Assembly: GCF_009617585.1 (NCBI RefSeq)
Contig: NZ_WIXI01000047.1
Coordinates: 284,715 to 348,714, forward strand
Length of the DNA stretch: 64,000 nucleotides
Reading direction: 5' to 3'
From: Endobacterium cereale
GTDB lineage: Bacteria > Pseudomonadota > Alphaproteobacteria > Rhizobiales > Rhizobiaceae
In this document: positions 24,047 through 32,847 of the stretch, in pieces
How positions within the stretch are numbered: the first letter of the stretch is position 1
Layout: every line of letters begins with the position of its first letter
Translations under genes and position numbers: made by a program
Notes under the pieces: model-generated
Told to the model about the DNA's origin: nothing
What the model saw: the letters and a program-made list of their open reading frames with translations, nothing else
Databases searched by the model: none

Positions 24047-24079
24047 GACATGAAAAATCCAGTCAGGATTTTTCATGTC
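24047..24079. promoter_or_regulatory. Perfect 33-bp palindrome upstream of the GST gene
   Basis: Exact 14-bp arms GACATGAAAAATCC and GGATTTTTCATGTC flank the centre AGTCA. It lies 42 bp before the GST start and 154 bp before the divergent GGDEF gene. It could be a regulator site or an RNA hairpin. Confidence 0.55.
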
Positions 24080-24232
24080 AACCATTCACACAATGGCTAA
24101 GGGGATTTTCCGGTTGCCCGTCCACGCACTGTTAACCCTCGATCCAAGTGGCAGTCACGTTTTTCAGGAGATGTTAAAACTCGTGTATTTTAATGAATTT
24201 CACACGCATGACACGAGAACCGAGAGACAGGC

Positions 24233-25288
24233 ATGTCGGCAGAGGCAGCAAAGACGGCACCGAAGAACAGGATATTGCTCGCGGTGAGCCAGCAGATGGC
24301 ACGTATGGACGTGGCCGGACTGCCGCGCAATTATGAACTGTTTCATGAGGCGATCACCGGCGGCGATGCAGCGCTGACCCGTGAAGTGATGGGTTTGACG
24401 ACGGCTCCGACGCAGATCCTGCTCGATGAGATCGGCCTTCGTCACCGTCTTCCATCGTTCATGGGCCTTTCCGCACACGTCACCCGCAAGCAGGATATCG
24501 AGCTGATTGCGGGCCTGTCCGAAAAAGTCGCGCGTGGCGTTTCCCAGAAGCAGACCTTTGCCCGAGCGCTCGAATCCGTGGCGCGCAGCCTGCGCAGCGA
24601 TGGACATGGCAAGATTTCCGACGTGCTTTCCGAGATCGAATATCTGACGAGTTCGATCAGCGAGGCGATGACCGCCGAGAGCGAATTGACGACGGCGCTG
24701 AAAACCAGCGCGGAAAAACTGGCCGCCAGCGAAAAGGCAACGTCTTCGGCCCGCGAAGCTTCCCTGCGCGACCGGCTGACATCGCTGCCGAACCACATCG
24801 CGCTGTCCGAGCGGATGGAAGGCCTTTATTCGGCAACGGCGGAAGGACGACGCACGGCCCTCTTCCTCGTGTCGCTCAATCGGTTGTTCGATATCACGCA
24901 GGTGCCGAACGAAACCGTTGGCAATCGTGTCCTGAAAAAATCGGCCTCGATTTTCCGCAACACCATCAAGAAGAACGATTTCGTCGCCCGCATCGGCCCG
25001 CGCGAATTTGCCTTCCTGTTCGATAATGTCGGCCAGGAAAGCGTCGGCGCCATTGCGGATCGGCTGAACAATTCGATCATCACCGGGCTGCAGCTTATTT
25101 CCGACGACAATAAACCGGCCGTGATGCCGATGGAATTGTCGATCGGGGTTGCGCTGACCGACGACGCCCATTCGCCGCAGGAATTGCGCAGCCGCGCCGC
25201 CGTGGCGCTGGACAGCGCGCTTGCCAATCCACGCCAGCCGGTGGTGATCGGCGGCGGCAAGGCTGTGGCACGCACGGCACGCGCTTAA
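24233..25288 (+). CDS. GGDEF domain protein with degenerate active site
   Basis: A 351-residue cytoplasmic protein with a helical N-terminal half and a C-terminal GGDEF fold (SLRDRLTSLPNHIALSERM onward). The signature loop reads GPREF at residues 255-259 in place of GGDEF, so diguanylate cyclase activity is doubtful. No upstream RxxD inhibitory site is evident. It may act as a cyclic-di-GMP or GTP-binding effector. No membrane segment or signal peptide is present. Confidence 0.82.
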   Translation: MSAEAAKTAPKNRILLAVSQQMARMDVAGLPRNYELFHEAITGGDAALTREVMGLTTAPTQILLDEIGLRHRLPSFMGLSAHVTRKQDIELIAGLSEKVARGVSQKQTFARALESVARSLRSDGHGKISDVLSEIEYLTSSISEAMTAESELTTALKTSAEKLAASEKATSSAREASLRDRLTSLPNHIALSERMEGLYSATAEGRRTALFLVSLNRLFDITQVPNETVGNRVLKKSASIFRNTIKKNDFVARIGPREFAFLFDNVGQESVGAIADRLNNSIITGLQLISDDNKPAVMPMELSIGVALTDDAHSPQELRSRAAVALDSALANPRQPVVIGGGKAVARTARA

Positions 25289-25344
25289 AATCACTTTGTC
25301 ATGACGTCTTGTCAGGCCCGGCGGTTTCAGCCAAAACCGCCGCC

Positions 25345-27228
25345 ATGATCACGATATCGGACCTCTCCGCCCGCATTGCCGGCCGCCTTCTCCTCGACCA
25401 CGCCAGCGTCTCGCTTCCGGCGGGCGCGAAAGTGGGCCTTATCGGCCGTAACGGCGCCGGTAAATCGACGCTCTTTCGCGTCGTCACCGGCGATCTGGTG
25501 GCGGAAAGCGGATCGGTGACGATCCCTAAAAATGCGCGTATCGGCCAGGTGGCGCAGGAAGCGCCGGGCACGGAAGATTCGCTCATCACCATCGTCATGG
25601 CCGCCGACAAGGAGCGCACAGCGCTTCTGGCCGAAGCCGAAACGGCGACCGATCCGAACCGCATTGCCGAAATCCAGATGCGGCTTGTCGATATTGATGC
25701 CCATTCGGCGGAAGCGCGCGCCGCCAGCATTCTGGCCGGTCTCGGCTTCAATGCCGAAGCGCAGTTGCGCCCCGCCTCCTCCTTTTCCGGCGGCTGGCGC
25801 ATGCGCGTGGCACTTGCCGCAGTGCTATTCGCAGAACCGGACCTGCTGCTGCTCGACGAACCGACCAACTATCTCGATCTCGAAGGCACGATGTGGCTGG
25901 AGGACTATGTGCGGCGTTATCCGCACACGGTCATCGTGATTTCCCACGACCGCGACATGCTGAACAACGCGGTCAATTCGATCGTGCATCTTCACCAGCA
26001 GAAGCTGACCTTCTATCGCGGCAATTACGACCAGTTCGAGCGGCAGAAGGCGGAAGCCGACGAATTGCAGATGAAGGCCAAGGCAAAGAACGATGCCGCG
26101 CGCAAACACCTGCAAAGCTTCATTGATCGCTTCAAGGCCAAGGCCACGAAGGCCAAACAGGCACAGAGCCGCGTCAAGGCGCTGGAGCGCATGGGCACGG
26201 TGGCGGCAGTCATCGAGGATCATGTCCAGCCGATCAGTTTTCCGAAGCCGGAAAAGATCCCGGCCTCGCCGATCGTGGCGATCAGCAAGGGCTCGGTCGG
26301 CTACGAGCCGGGCAAGCCGATCCTGAAAAACATCAGCCTGCGCATCGACAATGACGACCGTATCGCCCTGCTCGGCTCCAACGGCAACGGCAAATCCACC
26401 TTCGCCAAGCTGATTTCCGGCCGCCTGCAGACGGAATCCGGCGAGATGAAGCTGCCGCCCTCCCTGTCGATCGGCTTTTTTGCCCAGCACCAGCTGGATG
26501 ACCTGATCCCCAACGAGACGCCGGTCGACCATGTGCGCCGGCTGATGCCGCAGGCGCCGGAAGCGCAGGTGCGCGCCCGCGTCGCGCAGATGGGTCTGGC
26601 GACCGAAAAAATGGCGACCGCCGCCAAGGATCTCTCCGGTGGCGAAAAGGCCCGCCTGCTGATGGGCCTTGCCGCCTTCCACGCGCCGAACCTGCTTATC
26701 CTCGATGAGCCTACCAACCATCTCGACATCGACAGCCGCCGCGCCCTGATCGAGGCACTGAACGATTATGACGGTGCCGTCATCCTGATTTCCCACGACC
26801 GTCACCTGATCGAGGCAACCGTGGACCGGCTGTGGCTTGTCAACGAGGGGACGGTCAAATCGTTCGAGGGAGACCTTGAGGAATATCGCGACCTGATCAT
26901 CGCCGCCGGCCGCAAGAAAGACGACAAGCCGCAGGCCGCCGACGAGCAGGTCAACAAGGCCGACCAACGCAAGGCGAATGCGGAAAAACGGGCTTCGCTG
27001 GCACCGCTCAAGAAAAAGATCAACGAAATCGAAGCCTTGACGGCTAAGCTTGAGAAGCTGATCTCAGGTCTTGATAAAGAACTTGCGGACCCGGCGCTCT
27101 ATGAAAAGGCGCCCGCCAAGGCAGCTCAGAAGGCCAAGGAACGCGGCGAGGCGGCGGCAAAGCTTTCCAGCGCCGAAGAGGAATGGCTGATGCTTTCCTC
27201 CGAATATGAAGAGGCGATGGCGGGCTAA
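25345..27228 (+). CDS. ABC-F family ATP-binding protein (YheS-like)
   Basis: A 627-residue protein with two ABC ATPase domains and no membrane segment. Walker A boxes are GRNGAGKST and GSNGNGKST. The signature motifs are SFSGGWRMRVALAA and DLSGGEKARLLMG. The inter-domain linker carries a charged helical arm (ADELQMKAKAKNDAARKHLQ), and the C-terminus is a predicted coiled coil. ABC-F proteins act on the ribosome during translation. I start at 25345 (MITISDLSARIAGRLLLDHASVSLPAG) to match YheS; the upstream TTG at 25309 is less likely. Confidence 0.93.
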   Translation: MITISDLSARIAGRLLLDHASVSLPAGAKVGLIGRNGAGKSTLFRVVTGDLVAESGSVTIPKNARIGQVAQEAPGTEDSLITIVMAADKERTALLAEAETATDPNRIAEIQMRLVDIDAHSAEARAASILAGLGFNAEAQLRPASSFSGGWRMRVALAAVLFAEPDLLLLDEPTNYLDLEGTMWLEDYVRRYPHTVIVISHDRDMLNNAVNSIVHLHQQKLTFYRGNYDQFERQKAEADELQMKAKAKNDAARKHLQSFIDRFKAKATKAKQAQSRVKALERMGTVAAVIEDHVQPISFPKPEKIPASPIVAISKGSVGYEPGKPILKNISLRIDNDDRIALLGSNGNGKSTFAKLISGRLQTESGEMKLPPSLSIGFFAQHQLDDLIPNETPVDHVRRLMPQAPEAQVRARVAQMGLATEKMATAAKDLSGGEKARLLMGLAAFHAPNLLILDEPTNHLDIDSRRALIEALNDYDGAVILISHDRHLIEATVDRLWLVNEGTVKSFEGDLEEYRDLIIAAGRKKDDKPQAADEQVNKADQRKANAEKRASLAPLKKKINEIEALTAKLEKLISGLDKELADPALYEKAPAKAAQKAKERGEAAAKLSSAEEEWLMLSSEYEEAMAG

Positions 27229-27384
27229 AGCGAACCAATCGCCACCCCCTGCCCTCGGGTCTGACCCGGGTTTTCCCACGGATCTGACGCCGCCCTGCAA
27301 ATACCAGCCGGCGCAGGTGCTCGCGGCAAGCCCGGGCGACATGACGACCGGAAGGGTTGCCTCACTCCAACACCATGCCTAGGT

Positions 27385-27409
27385 AAGGCCTCATGCCAGA
27401 GGAGGCCTT
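27385..27409 (+). promoter_or_regulatory. Hairpin that contains the ribosome site of the prolyl oligopeptidase gene
   Basis: The 8-bp stem AAGGCCTC/GAGGCCTT (27385-27392 and 27402-27409) holds the Shine-Dalgarno AGAGGAGG in its loop and 3' arm and is followed by TTT and then ATG. It could serve as a terminator for upstream transcription, as a translation switch, or both. Confidence 0.5.
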
Positions 27410-27411
27410 TT

Positions 27412-29454
27412 ATGGATCTGTATCTCGAAAACGACAACGACCCGAAGACGCTCGCCTTCGTTGCCGATCGCAACGAACAGTTTGACGAAACATTCAGGAC
27501 GCCAGAATTCGAGAAGGATCGCGATGCGCTGAAAGCCATGATCGAGCGCGAGGACAGACTGATCGTGCCGACACGGCGCGGTAAGTGGCTGTTCGATTTC
27601 CACCGGTCCAAGGACAACCCGCTAGGCCTTTGGCGGCGTCTACCGGTTGGTCAGGAACCAAAGCCGGAAGCGGCGTGGGAAACGGTGCTCGATTTCGATG
27701 CCTTTTGCGCCCGGGAAGGCAAACGCTGGATTTATTCCGGCGCCGTCACCTCCCCTTATGAACCGACCCGCGTTCTGCTGATCCTGTCCGATGGCGGCTC
27801 GGATCAGGTGCGGCTTCTGGAATTCGATACGGAAACCAAGACTTTCGTCGAGGGCGGTTTCGACACGCCGGCAACCCGCGCGCATGCCAGCTGGATTGCA
27901 CCTGACGAAATCGCCTATTTCGGTTCGATCGACGAAAATTCCGCCACACGCTCCGGCTGGCCCCGCATTGCCAAAGCGCTGAAACGCGGCACCGAGCCGA
28001 AAGACGCTCCCATACTTTTCGAAGCCGACAAGGACGACATTACCGGCACGGCCGGCTTCATCGATCCGGCGTTCTGGGGCGGCAAACCCGATGAGCGCAA
28101 GATCGAGATCTACTCGCGCATTGTCTATATCGGCCAGATCGCCATCGAGATCCGCGACATTGAAGGCAATCTTCGCCGCCTCGACCTGCCGACCGAAGTG
28201 GATGTCGACCTCAACCACAGCCACGCCGTCTGGCATGCCAAAACGGACGAACGCTATCCGACCGGCAGTCTGATCCTGCAGGAATTCTCGCCTTTCGAAG
28301 CCGAACCACTCGGCAAAGCCCGCGTGCTGTTTTCGCCGAAGGACGGGCAATCGGTTTCACAGTTTTCCGTACTGAAAAGCTGGGTGGTGTTCATGGTCAG
28401 CGATCGCATGCGGCCGAGACTGTTTCTGGTTGACCTCACAAAACCGGATGCCGAGCCACGAGAACTGGTTCTGCCGGAAGGCTTGCAGAGCATCAGCTAT
28501 CGCCTGCTCGACGCCGACCTGACGCTGGGCGAGGAAATCCTGACCGTCATCGGACAGGGGTTTCTTCTGCCCTCGACGGCCTACAGGCTGGACCTGAGAA
28601 ACCATGCCGTCGAGCCGGAAATGGTGCCGATCGGCTCCTCCCCCGCCTTCTTCGACGCAGACGGCATGCAGTCCGAGCTGCTGGAAGCGATCTCGGAGGA
28701 TGGCACCAAAGTGCCCTATCACATCGTGCTTCCGAAAAACTGGACGAAGGGTGAACTGCCCATCCTGATGTATGCCTATGGCGGTTTCGAAGTGTCCCTG
28801 TCACCCGTCTATTCCGGCGCCTACGGGCAATGGCTTACCGAAGGGGGCGGTTTCGTGCAGGCCTATATCCGCGGCGGTGGCGAACTGGGGCCGGACTGGC
28901 ACAAGGTCGCCAAGGGCAAGGGTCGCCACAAGGCATTCGAGGATTTTGTCGCGGTGGCGCGCGACCTCGTCGAACGCGGCTATTCGAAACCGTCACGCAT
29001 CGCCTGCAACGGCGGCAGCAATGGCGGCCTGCTAACCTCGGTCATGCTAACCCTCTACCCGGATGATTTCGGCGCGGTCTGGACCTCGGTCCCGGTCATC
29101 GACATGTCTCGATTCCACCTTTTCCCCTCTGGCAAGGCCTGGATGGACGAATATGGCAATCCGGAAGTGCCTGAAGAACTGGAGGCGATGCTGACTTATT
29201 CGCCTTTGCATCAGGTAAAACCTGGCGACGAGATCAGCTATCCGCCGGTCTATATCGAAAGCTCCACCAATGACGACCGCGTGCACCCTTCGCATGCACG
29301 TCGTTTTGCCAATCGCCTCATCGAGGCAGGGCACAAACCGTATTTCCGTGAATTCGGATCGGGCGGCCATGGCGGCGCAGGAGACAGTACGGAGATGGCT
29401 GAAAGACAGGCTCTCGGCCACAGCTTTTTGCGCGAGACGATCATGAAGGGGTGA
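27412..29454 (+). CDS. Prolyl oligopeptidase family serine peptidase
   Basis: A 680-residue S9 peptidase with an N-terminal beta-propeller and a C-terminal alpha/beta-hydrolase domain. The nucleophile lies in CNGGSNGGLLTSVML, the Asp in STNDDRVHPSHARRF and the His in GSGGHGGAGD. Such enzymes cleave short proline-containing peptides in the cytoplasm; there is no signal peptide. The start has an ideal AGAGGAGG ribosome site, buried in a predicted hairpin. Confidence 0.94.
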   Translation: MDLYLENDNDPKTLAFVADRNEQFDETFRTPEFEKDRDALKAMIEREDRLIVPTRRGKWLFDFHRSKDNPLGLWRRLPVGQEPKPEAAWETVLDFDAFCAREGKRWIYSGAVTSPYEPTRVLLILSDGGSDQVRLLEFDTETKTFVEGGFDTPATRAHASWIAPDEIAYFGSIDENSATRSGWPRIAKALKRGTEPKDAPILFEADKDDITGTAGFIDPAFWGGKPDERKIEIYSRIVYIGQIAIEIRDIEGNLRRLDLPTEVDVDLNHSHAVWHAKTDERYPTGSLILQEFSPFEAEPLGKARVLFSPKDGQSVSQFSVLKSWVVFMVSDRMRPRLFLVDLTKPDAEPRELVLPEGLQSISYRLLDADLTLGEEILTVIGQGFLLPSTAYRLDLRNHAVEPEMVPIGSSPAFFDADGMQSELLEAISEDGTKVPYHIVLPKNWTKGELPILMYAYGGFEVSLSPVYSGAYGQWLTEGGGFVQAYIRGGGELGPDWHKVAKGKGRHKAFEDFVAVARDLVERGYSKPSRIACNGGSNGGLLTSVMLTLYPDDFGAVWTSVPVIDMSRFHLFPSGKAWMDEYGNPEVPEELEAMLTYSPLHQVKPGDEISYPPVYIESSTNDDRVHPSHARRFANRLIEAGHKPYFREFGSGGHGGAGDSTEMAERQALGHSFLRETIMKG

Positions 29455-29555
29455 GGCAGGTATCTGCGATCAAACAGCGCTCGTTATAACGTCGTTGAAT
29501 TTTCCTCCCGCAGAGCGATCGGGGTTACGTCTTCAAACTGAAGACAGACAAAAAG

Positions 29556-29600
29556 AAACCACAGGTGGCTTTTGCAGTTGCAAAACACCTCCTATGGTTT
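29556..29600 (+). terminator. Hairpin downstream of the prolyl oligopeptidase gene
   Basis: A long imperfect stem (AAACCA...TGGTTT outer, TTTTGCA/TGCAAAA inner) is followed by TAGTTTTAT. It lies 100 bp after the peptidase stop and 40 bp before the next gene, so it may terminate transcription or sit in the next gene's leader. Confidence 0.4.
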
Positions 29601-29640
29601 AGTTTTATGTCGAGGCCTTATCTTCTTCGGGGGGACGATG

Positions 29641-30642
29641 ATGACCGACGATGAAAAAGATTTCGAGCTGATCGAGCGCAGGCTGCGCGAGCGTATCGAG
29701 AGCAATCTGAAAGGCTCTCTTTTCAAGGCATACGCCGTGGCTGGTGCTGCGGTTGCAGCCGTTTTGGGCCTGACGGGCTACAATCTGCTGTCGCATATCG
29801 AAGACCGTGCCAATAAGGGGTTTGATACGGTCATTGCGGATTCCAAAGGCAAGCTGGAGACCTATGTCGCAGGAACACGCGCCGACCTCGAGACTTTGAC
29901 CGGTAAACTGAAACTGGATCTCAGCAAGTCAGACCTGATGTCGGATGCGGTCAACACCAGCCTGGTGAAACTGCAAAATCAGACAGAGACCGTCAAACCC
30001 ATCCTTGCGAAATTGCAAATCAGCCTGGAAAGCGCCGAGACCAACCTCGCAACATTGTCCACCAAGTCAGCGGAATTGAGCAAGGTTGTGGAAAACAACC
30101 GCATTCAATTGCGCAATTCGGTTGGCGACGACGAACGCGAGGCCGGATTTCCGGAGCAGTTGAAAGCGCTCAACACCCGGGTGGAAGAGCTCGCAAACGC
30201 GGTCGCACGGCTTGCAGAGGCAGGCAATCAGTCCACAGCCAATTCGGCGGTCATCGCTTCGGCAAGCCGCGTTGCGGCACACTCCGAAGCGACAAGTTCT
30301 GCAATCAATAACAATCTCACACGCACTGTTTTGTTCTTTCAGTATAATCAGATAGAAAAAGACACCGCCAACGATATTGCCGAAAAGCTCAGAACAAGCG
30401 GCATCATAGTGCCGGACATCGACAACGAGCCCATGAACAACACACGTTTTCGGGTCGTTCGTTTCTACAATCCGGAAGATGAGGCCGAAGCGCGACGGAT
30501 AGCCAATCTTTCAAATCAGCTGATCACCGAAGCCGGATTGCCAAATGGTGATGTGAAGGTCGAAGACTATACGTTTTGGAAAGGCCCGAAGCTGAAGCCT
30601 GGCAATATAGAACTTTGGCTCGGTGAGCCGAAGCAATCCTGA
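29641..30642 (+). CDS. Membrane-anchored coiled-coil protein of unknown function
   Basis: I do not recognise the whole protein. About 333 residues: a short charged N-terminus (MTDDEKDFELIERRLRERIE), one hydrophobic helix at about residues 28-48, then a long heptad-rich helical region to about residue 215. The C-terminal domain (TRTVLFFQYNQIEKDTANDIAEKL ... FRVVRFYNPEDEAEARRIANL) resembles the small alpha/beta fold of SPOR/LytR_C-type domains. The topology suggests a periplasmic sensor or scaffold. Two adjacent ATGs follow GGGGGGA; I use the second. The base composition is lower in GC than that of its neighbours. Confidence 0.6.
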   Translation: MTDDEKDFELIERRLRERIESNLKGSLFKAYAVAGAAVAAVLGLTGYNLLSHIEDRANKGFDTVIADSKGKLETYVAGTRADLETLTGKLKLDLSKSDLMSDAVNTSLVKLQNQTETVKPILAKLQISLESAETNLATLSTKSAELSKVVENNRIQLRNSVGDDEREAGFPEQLKALNTRVEELANAVARLAEAGNQSTANSAVIASASRVAAHSEATSSAINNNLTRTVLFFQYNQIEKDTANDIAEKLRTSGIIVPDIDNEPMNNTRFRVVRFYNPEDEAEARRIANLSNQLITEAGLPNGDVKVEDYTFWKGPKLKPGNIELWLGEPKQS

Positions 30643-30692
30643 TTTTCCACTCGCACGCGCCGGGCAATAGCCTCAATGCAAATGCGAAGCCT

Positions 30693-31139
30693 TCACGCCT
30701 TTTTCACCCAGCGGCCTTCCTGCTGCTGCCAGTAGGTCAGCGCGTGACCGGCGCCCTTCAGCTGTTTCCACTGAGCACGAGCGCCCTCAAGCTGTTCGGT
30801 ATCATAACCATCGAACATGAAGACGACGCGTTCATAACCATCTAGCGGCGGCGGCTCCGCGCCGTCGACGATGAAGCGCACAGAGGCGCCATTCGCATTG
30901 CCGTCTTCCGCCGTGATCAGCACCGGCTGCGCCTCTGCCAATTCGCCCGCATCGGTACCATGCGGCAGAAAACTGTCATCGCGAAATGTCCACAAATGCG
31001 CGTCGAGAAAATCCCGACGCGCCTCGGCTCTGGTCTGCACCACCACTTTCCAGCCGCGCTCGACGCTCTTTTCCAGAAGAGACGGCAGTGCCTCTTCCAG
31101 CTTCGAATCGGTCAGGTGGTAGAACAGGACATCAGTCAT
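30693..31139 (-). CDS. holC: DNA polymerase III subunit chi
   Basis: A 148-residue protein of the HolC family, which links the clamp loader to single-strand-binding protein. The N-terminal VLFYHLTDSKLEEALPSLLEKSVERGWKVVVQ and the central LDAHLWTFRDDSFLPHG are characteristic, as is VVFMFDGYD. It lies 4 bp after pepA in the same operon, the usual arrangement in proteobacteria. Confidence 0.95.
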   Translation of the reverse strand: MTDVLFYHLTDSKLEEALPSLLEKSVERGWKVVVQTRAEARRDFLDAHLWTFRDDSFLPHGTDAGELAEAQPVLITAEDGNANGASVRFIVDGAEPPPLDGYERVVFMFDGYDTEQLEGARAQWKQLKGAGHALTYWQQQEGRWVKKA

Positions 31140-31143
31140 GGAA

Positions 31144-32634
31144 TCAGGCTTCGAAATTTGTGCGCACGAGCTGGTCTAGCAGACGCACACCGTAACCCGA
31201 ACCCCAGGACTGGTTGATTTCGCTGGATGGCGAACCCATGGCGGTGCCGGCGATATCGAGGTGCGCCCACGGCGTATCTCCAACAAAGCGTGCCAGGAAC
31301 TGGGCGGCGGTGATCGAACCGGCATGGCGGCCACCGCTGTTTTTCATGTCGGCGAAACGCGAGTCGATGATCTTGTCGTAATCCTTCGACAGCGGCATGC
31401 GCCACAGCTTTTCCTGGGTTTCGTCACCGGCCGCCAGAAGCTGGCCCGCAAGCTCGTCATTGTTGGAAAACAGACCGGCATGCAGATTGCCGAGAGCCAC
31501 CAGAATGGCGCCGGTCAGCGTCGCCAGATTGATCATGAAGCGCGGCTTGTAGGTTTCCTTAACATACCAGAGCGCATCGCAGAGAACGAGGCGACCTTCA
31601 GCGTCGGTGTTGATGATCTCGATGGTCTGGCCAGACATCGAGGTGACGATATCACCCGGACGCTGGGCGTTGCCATCCGGCATATTTTCGACAAGGCCGA
31701 TAATGCCGATCGCGTTGACCTTGGCCTTGCGGGCAGCAAGGGTGTGCATCAGGCCGGTGACGGCAGCAGCACCGCCCATGTCACCCTTCATGTCTTCCAT
31801 GCTGGCGCCCGGCTTGATCGAGATGCCACCGGTATCGAAGGTGACGCCCTTGCCGATGAAGGCGACCGGCTGTTCCTTGGATTTTCCGCCTTTCCAGTGC
31901 ATGACGGCGATGCGCGGCGGCTTGACCGAGCCTTGAGCAACACCGAGCAGCGCACCCATGCCGAGCTTCTTCATTTCCTTCTCGGTGAGGATTTCCACTT
32001 CGACGCCGAGCTTTTCCAGGTCCTTCGCCTTGCCGGCAAATTCGACGGGGCCAAGCACGTTGGGCGGCAGGTTGACGAGTTCACGGGCAAGATTGACGCC
32101 ATCGGCCACGGCCTGCGCGGCCACAAAGGCAGACTTGGCGGCAGCCGGATCGGCCGTGACGATAGTCACGTTCACGGTCTTGATCGCCTTTTCGTCCTCA
32201 TCCTTTTTCGTGGTCTTGTAGTTGTCGAAGCTATAGGCGCGCAAAAGCATGCCGAGGGCCACAGCTGCGGCTCTTTCTCCCGTCACCTCGACGCCGGGGA
32301 CATCGACAAAAACGGAAGCCCTGGAAGCCGTTTTGATGGTGGCAGCAGCCACACCACCGGCACGCAGCCAGTCGTGGTCGATGAGCGCCGCCTGCTTGCC
32401 CAGTCCGATGACCGTGATTCTATCAAAAGGCGAACCGTGCGGCGCAACGATATCGAGAACACTCATCGTCTTGCCGGTGAATTCGGCAACATTGGCAGCC
32501 CTGGTATAGACGCCGACAGGATCGGCATCAGAAATGCCTGCTGGCGACTGATCACCGGCCATTTTGAGAAGAATGGCTGATCCGCCTTCGGATTTAACGG
32601 CTTTGGCAAATGATATCTGATACTTGACGGACAT
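31144..32634 (-). CDS. pepA: Leucyl aminopeptidase
   Basis: A 496-residue M17 metallopeptidase that removes N-terminal residues in the cytoplasm and uses two metal ions. The signature NTDAEGRLVL is present, along with the metal ligand regions in VTFDTGGISIKPGASMEDMKGDMGGAAAV and the active-site Lys in GKGVTFDTGG. The start at 32634 (MSVKYQISF) follows GGAGAAG. It is upstream of holC and divergent from the PAP2/lpt genes. Confidence 0.97.
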   Translation of the reverse strand: MSVKYQISFAKAVKSEGGSAILLKMAGDQSPAGISDADPVGVYTRAANVAEFTGKTMSVLDIVAPHGSPFDRITVIGLGKQAALIDHDWLRAGGVAAATIKTASRASVFVDVPGVEVTGERAAAVALGMLLRAYSFDNYKTTKKDEDEKAIKTVNVTIVTADPAAAKSAFVAAQAVADGVNLARELVNLPPNVLGPVEFAGKAKDLEKLGVEVEILTEKEMKKLGMGALLGVAQGSVKPPRIAVMHWKGGKSKEQPVAFIGKGVTFDTGGISIKPGASMEDMKGDMGGAAAVTGLMHTLAARKAKVNAIGIIGLVENMPDGNAQRPGDIVTSMSGQTIEIINTDAEGRLVLCDALWYVKETYKPRFMINLATLTGAILVALGNLHAGLFSNNDELAGQLLAAGDETQEKLWRMPLSKDYDKIIDSRFADMKNSGGRHAGSITAAQFLARFVGDTPWAHLDIAGTAMGSPSSEINQSWGSGYGVRLLDQLVRTNFEA

Positions 32635-32847
32635 ATCTTCTCCGGAACGTAATATTGAAATGACAGGTCGCTTAACATGTCTAGGCGCCGACAAAGGTCG
32701 GATCATGGCCTTTTAGGCAAGCGATGCAAGATGGTCACGCAGCGAATTTACCGGGCCTATACAGACACCACCGTCTCAATGTTGTCATCAACCCCAACTA
32801 GCAGCTAATATGAGAAGAGGCGACCATATAACCATGACCGGGGACGC

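Noticed and set aside
24170..24222. CTCGTGT...ACACGAG inverted repeat before the GGDEF gene
   Set aside because: The arms are only 7 bp and more than 20 bp apart, which is easily due to chance.
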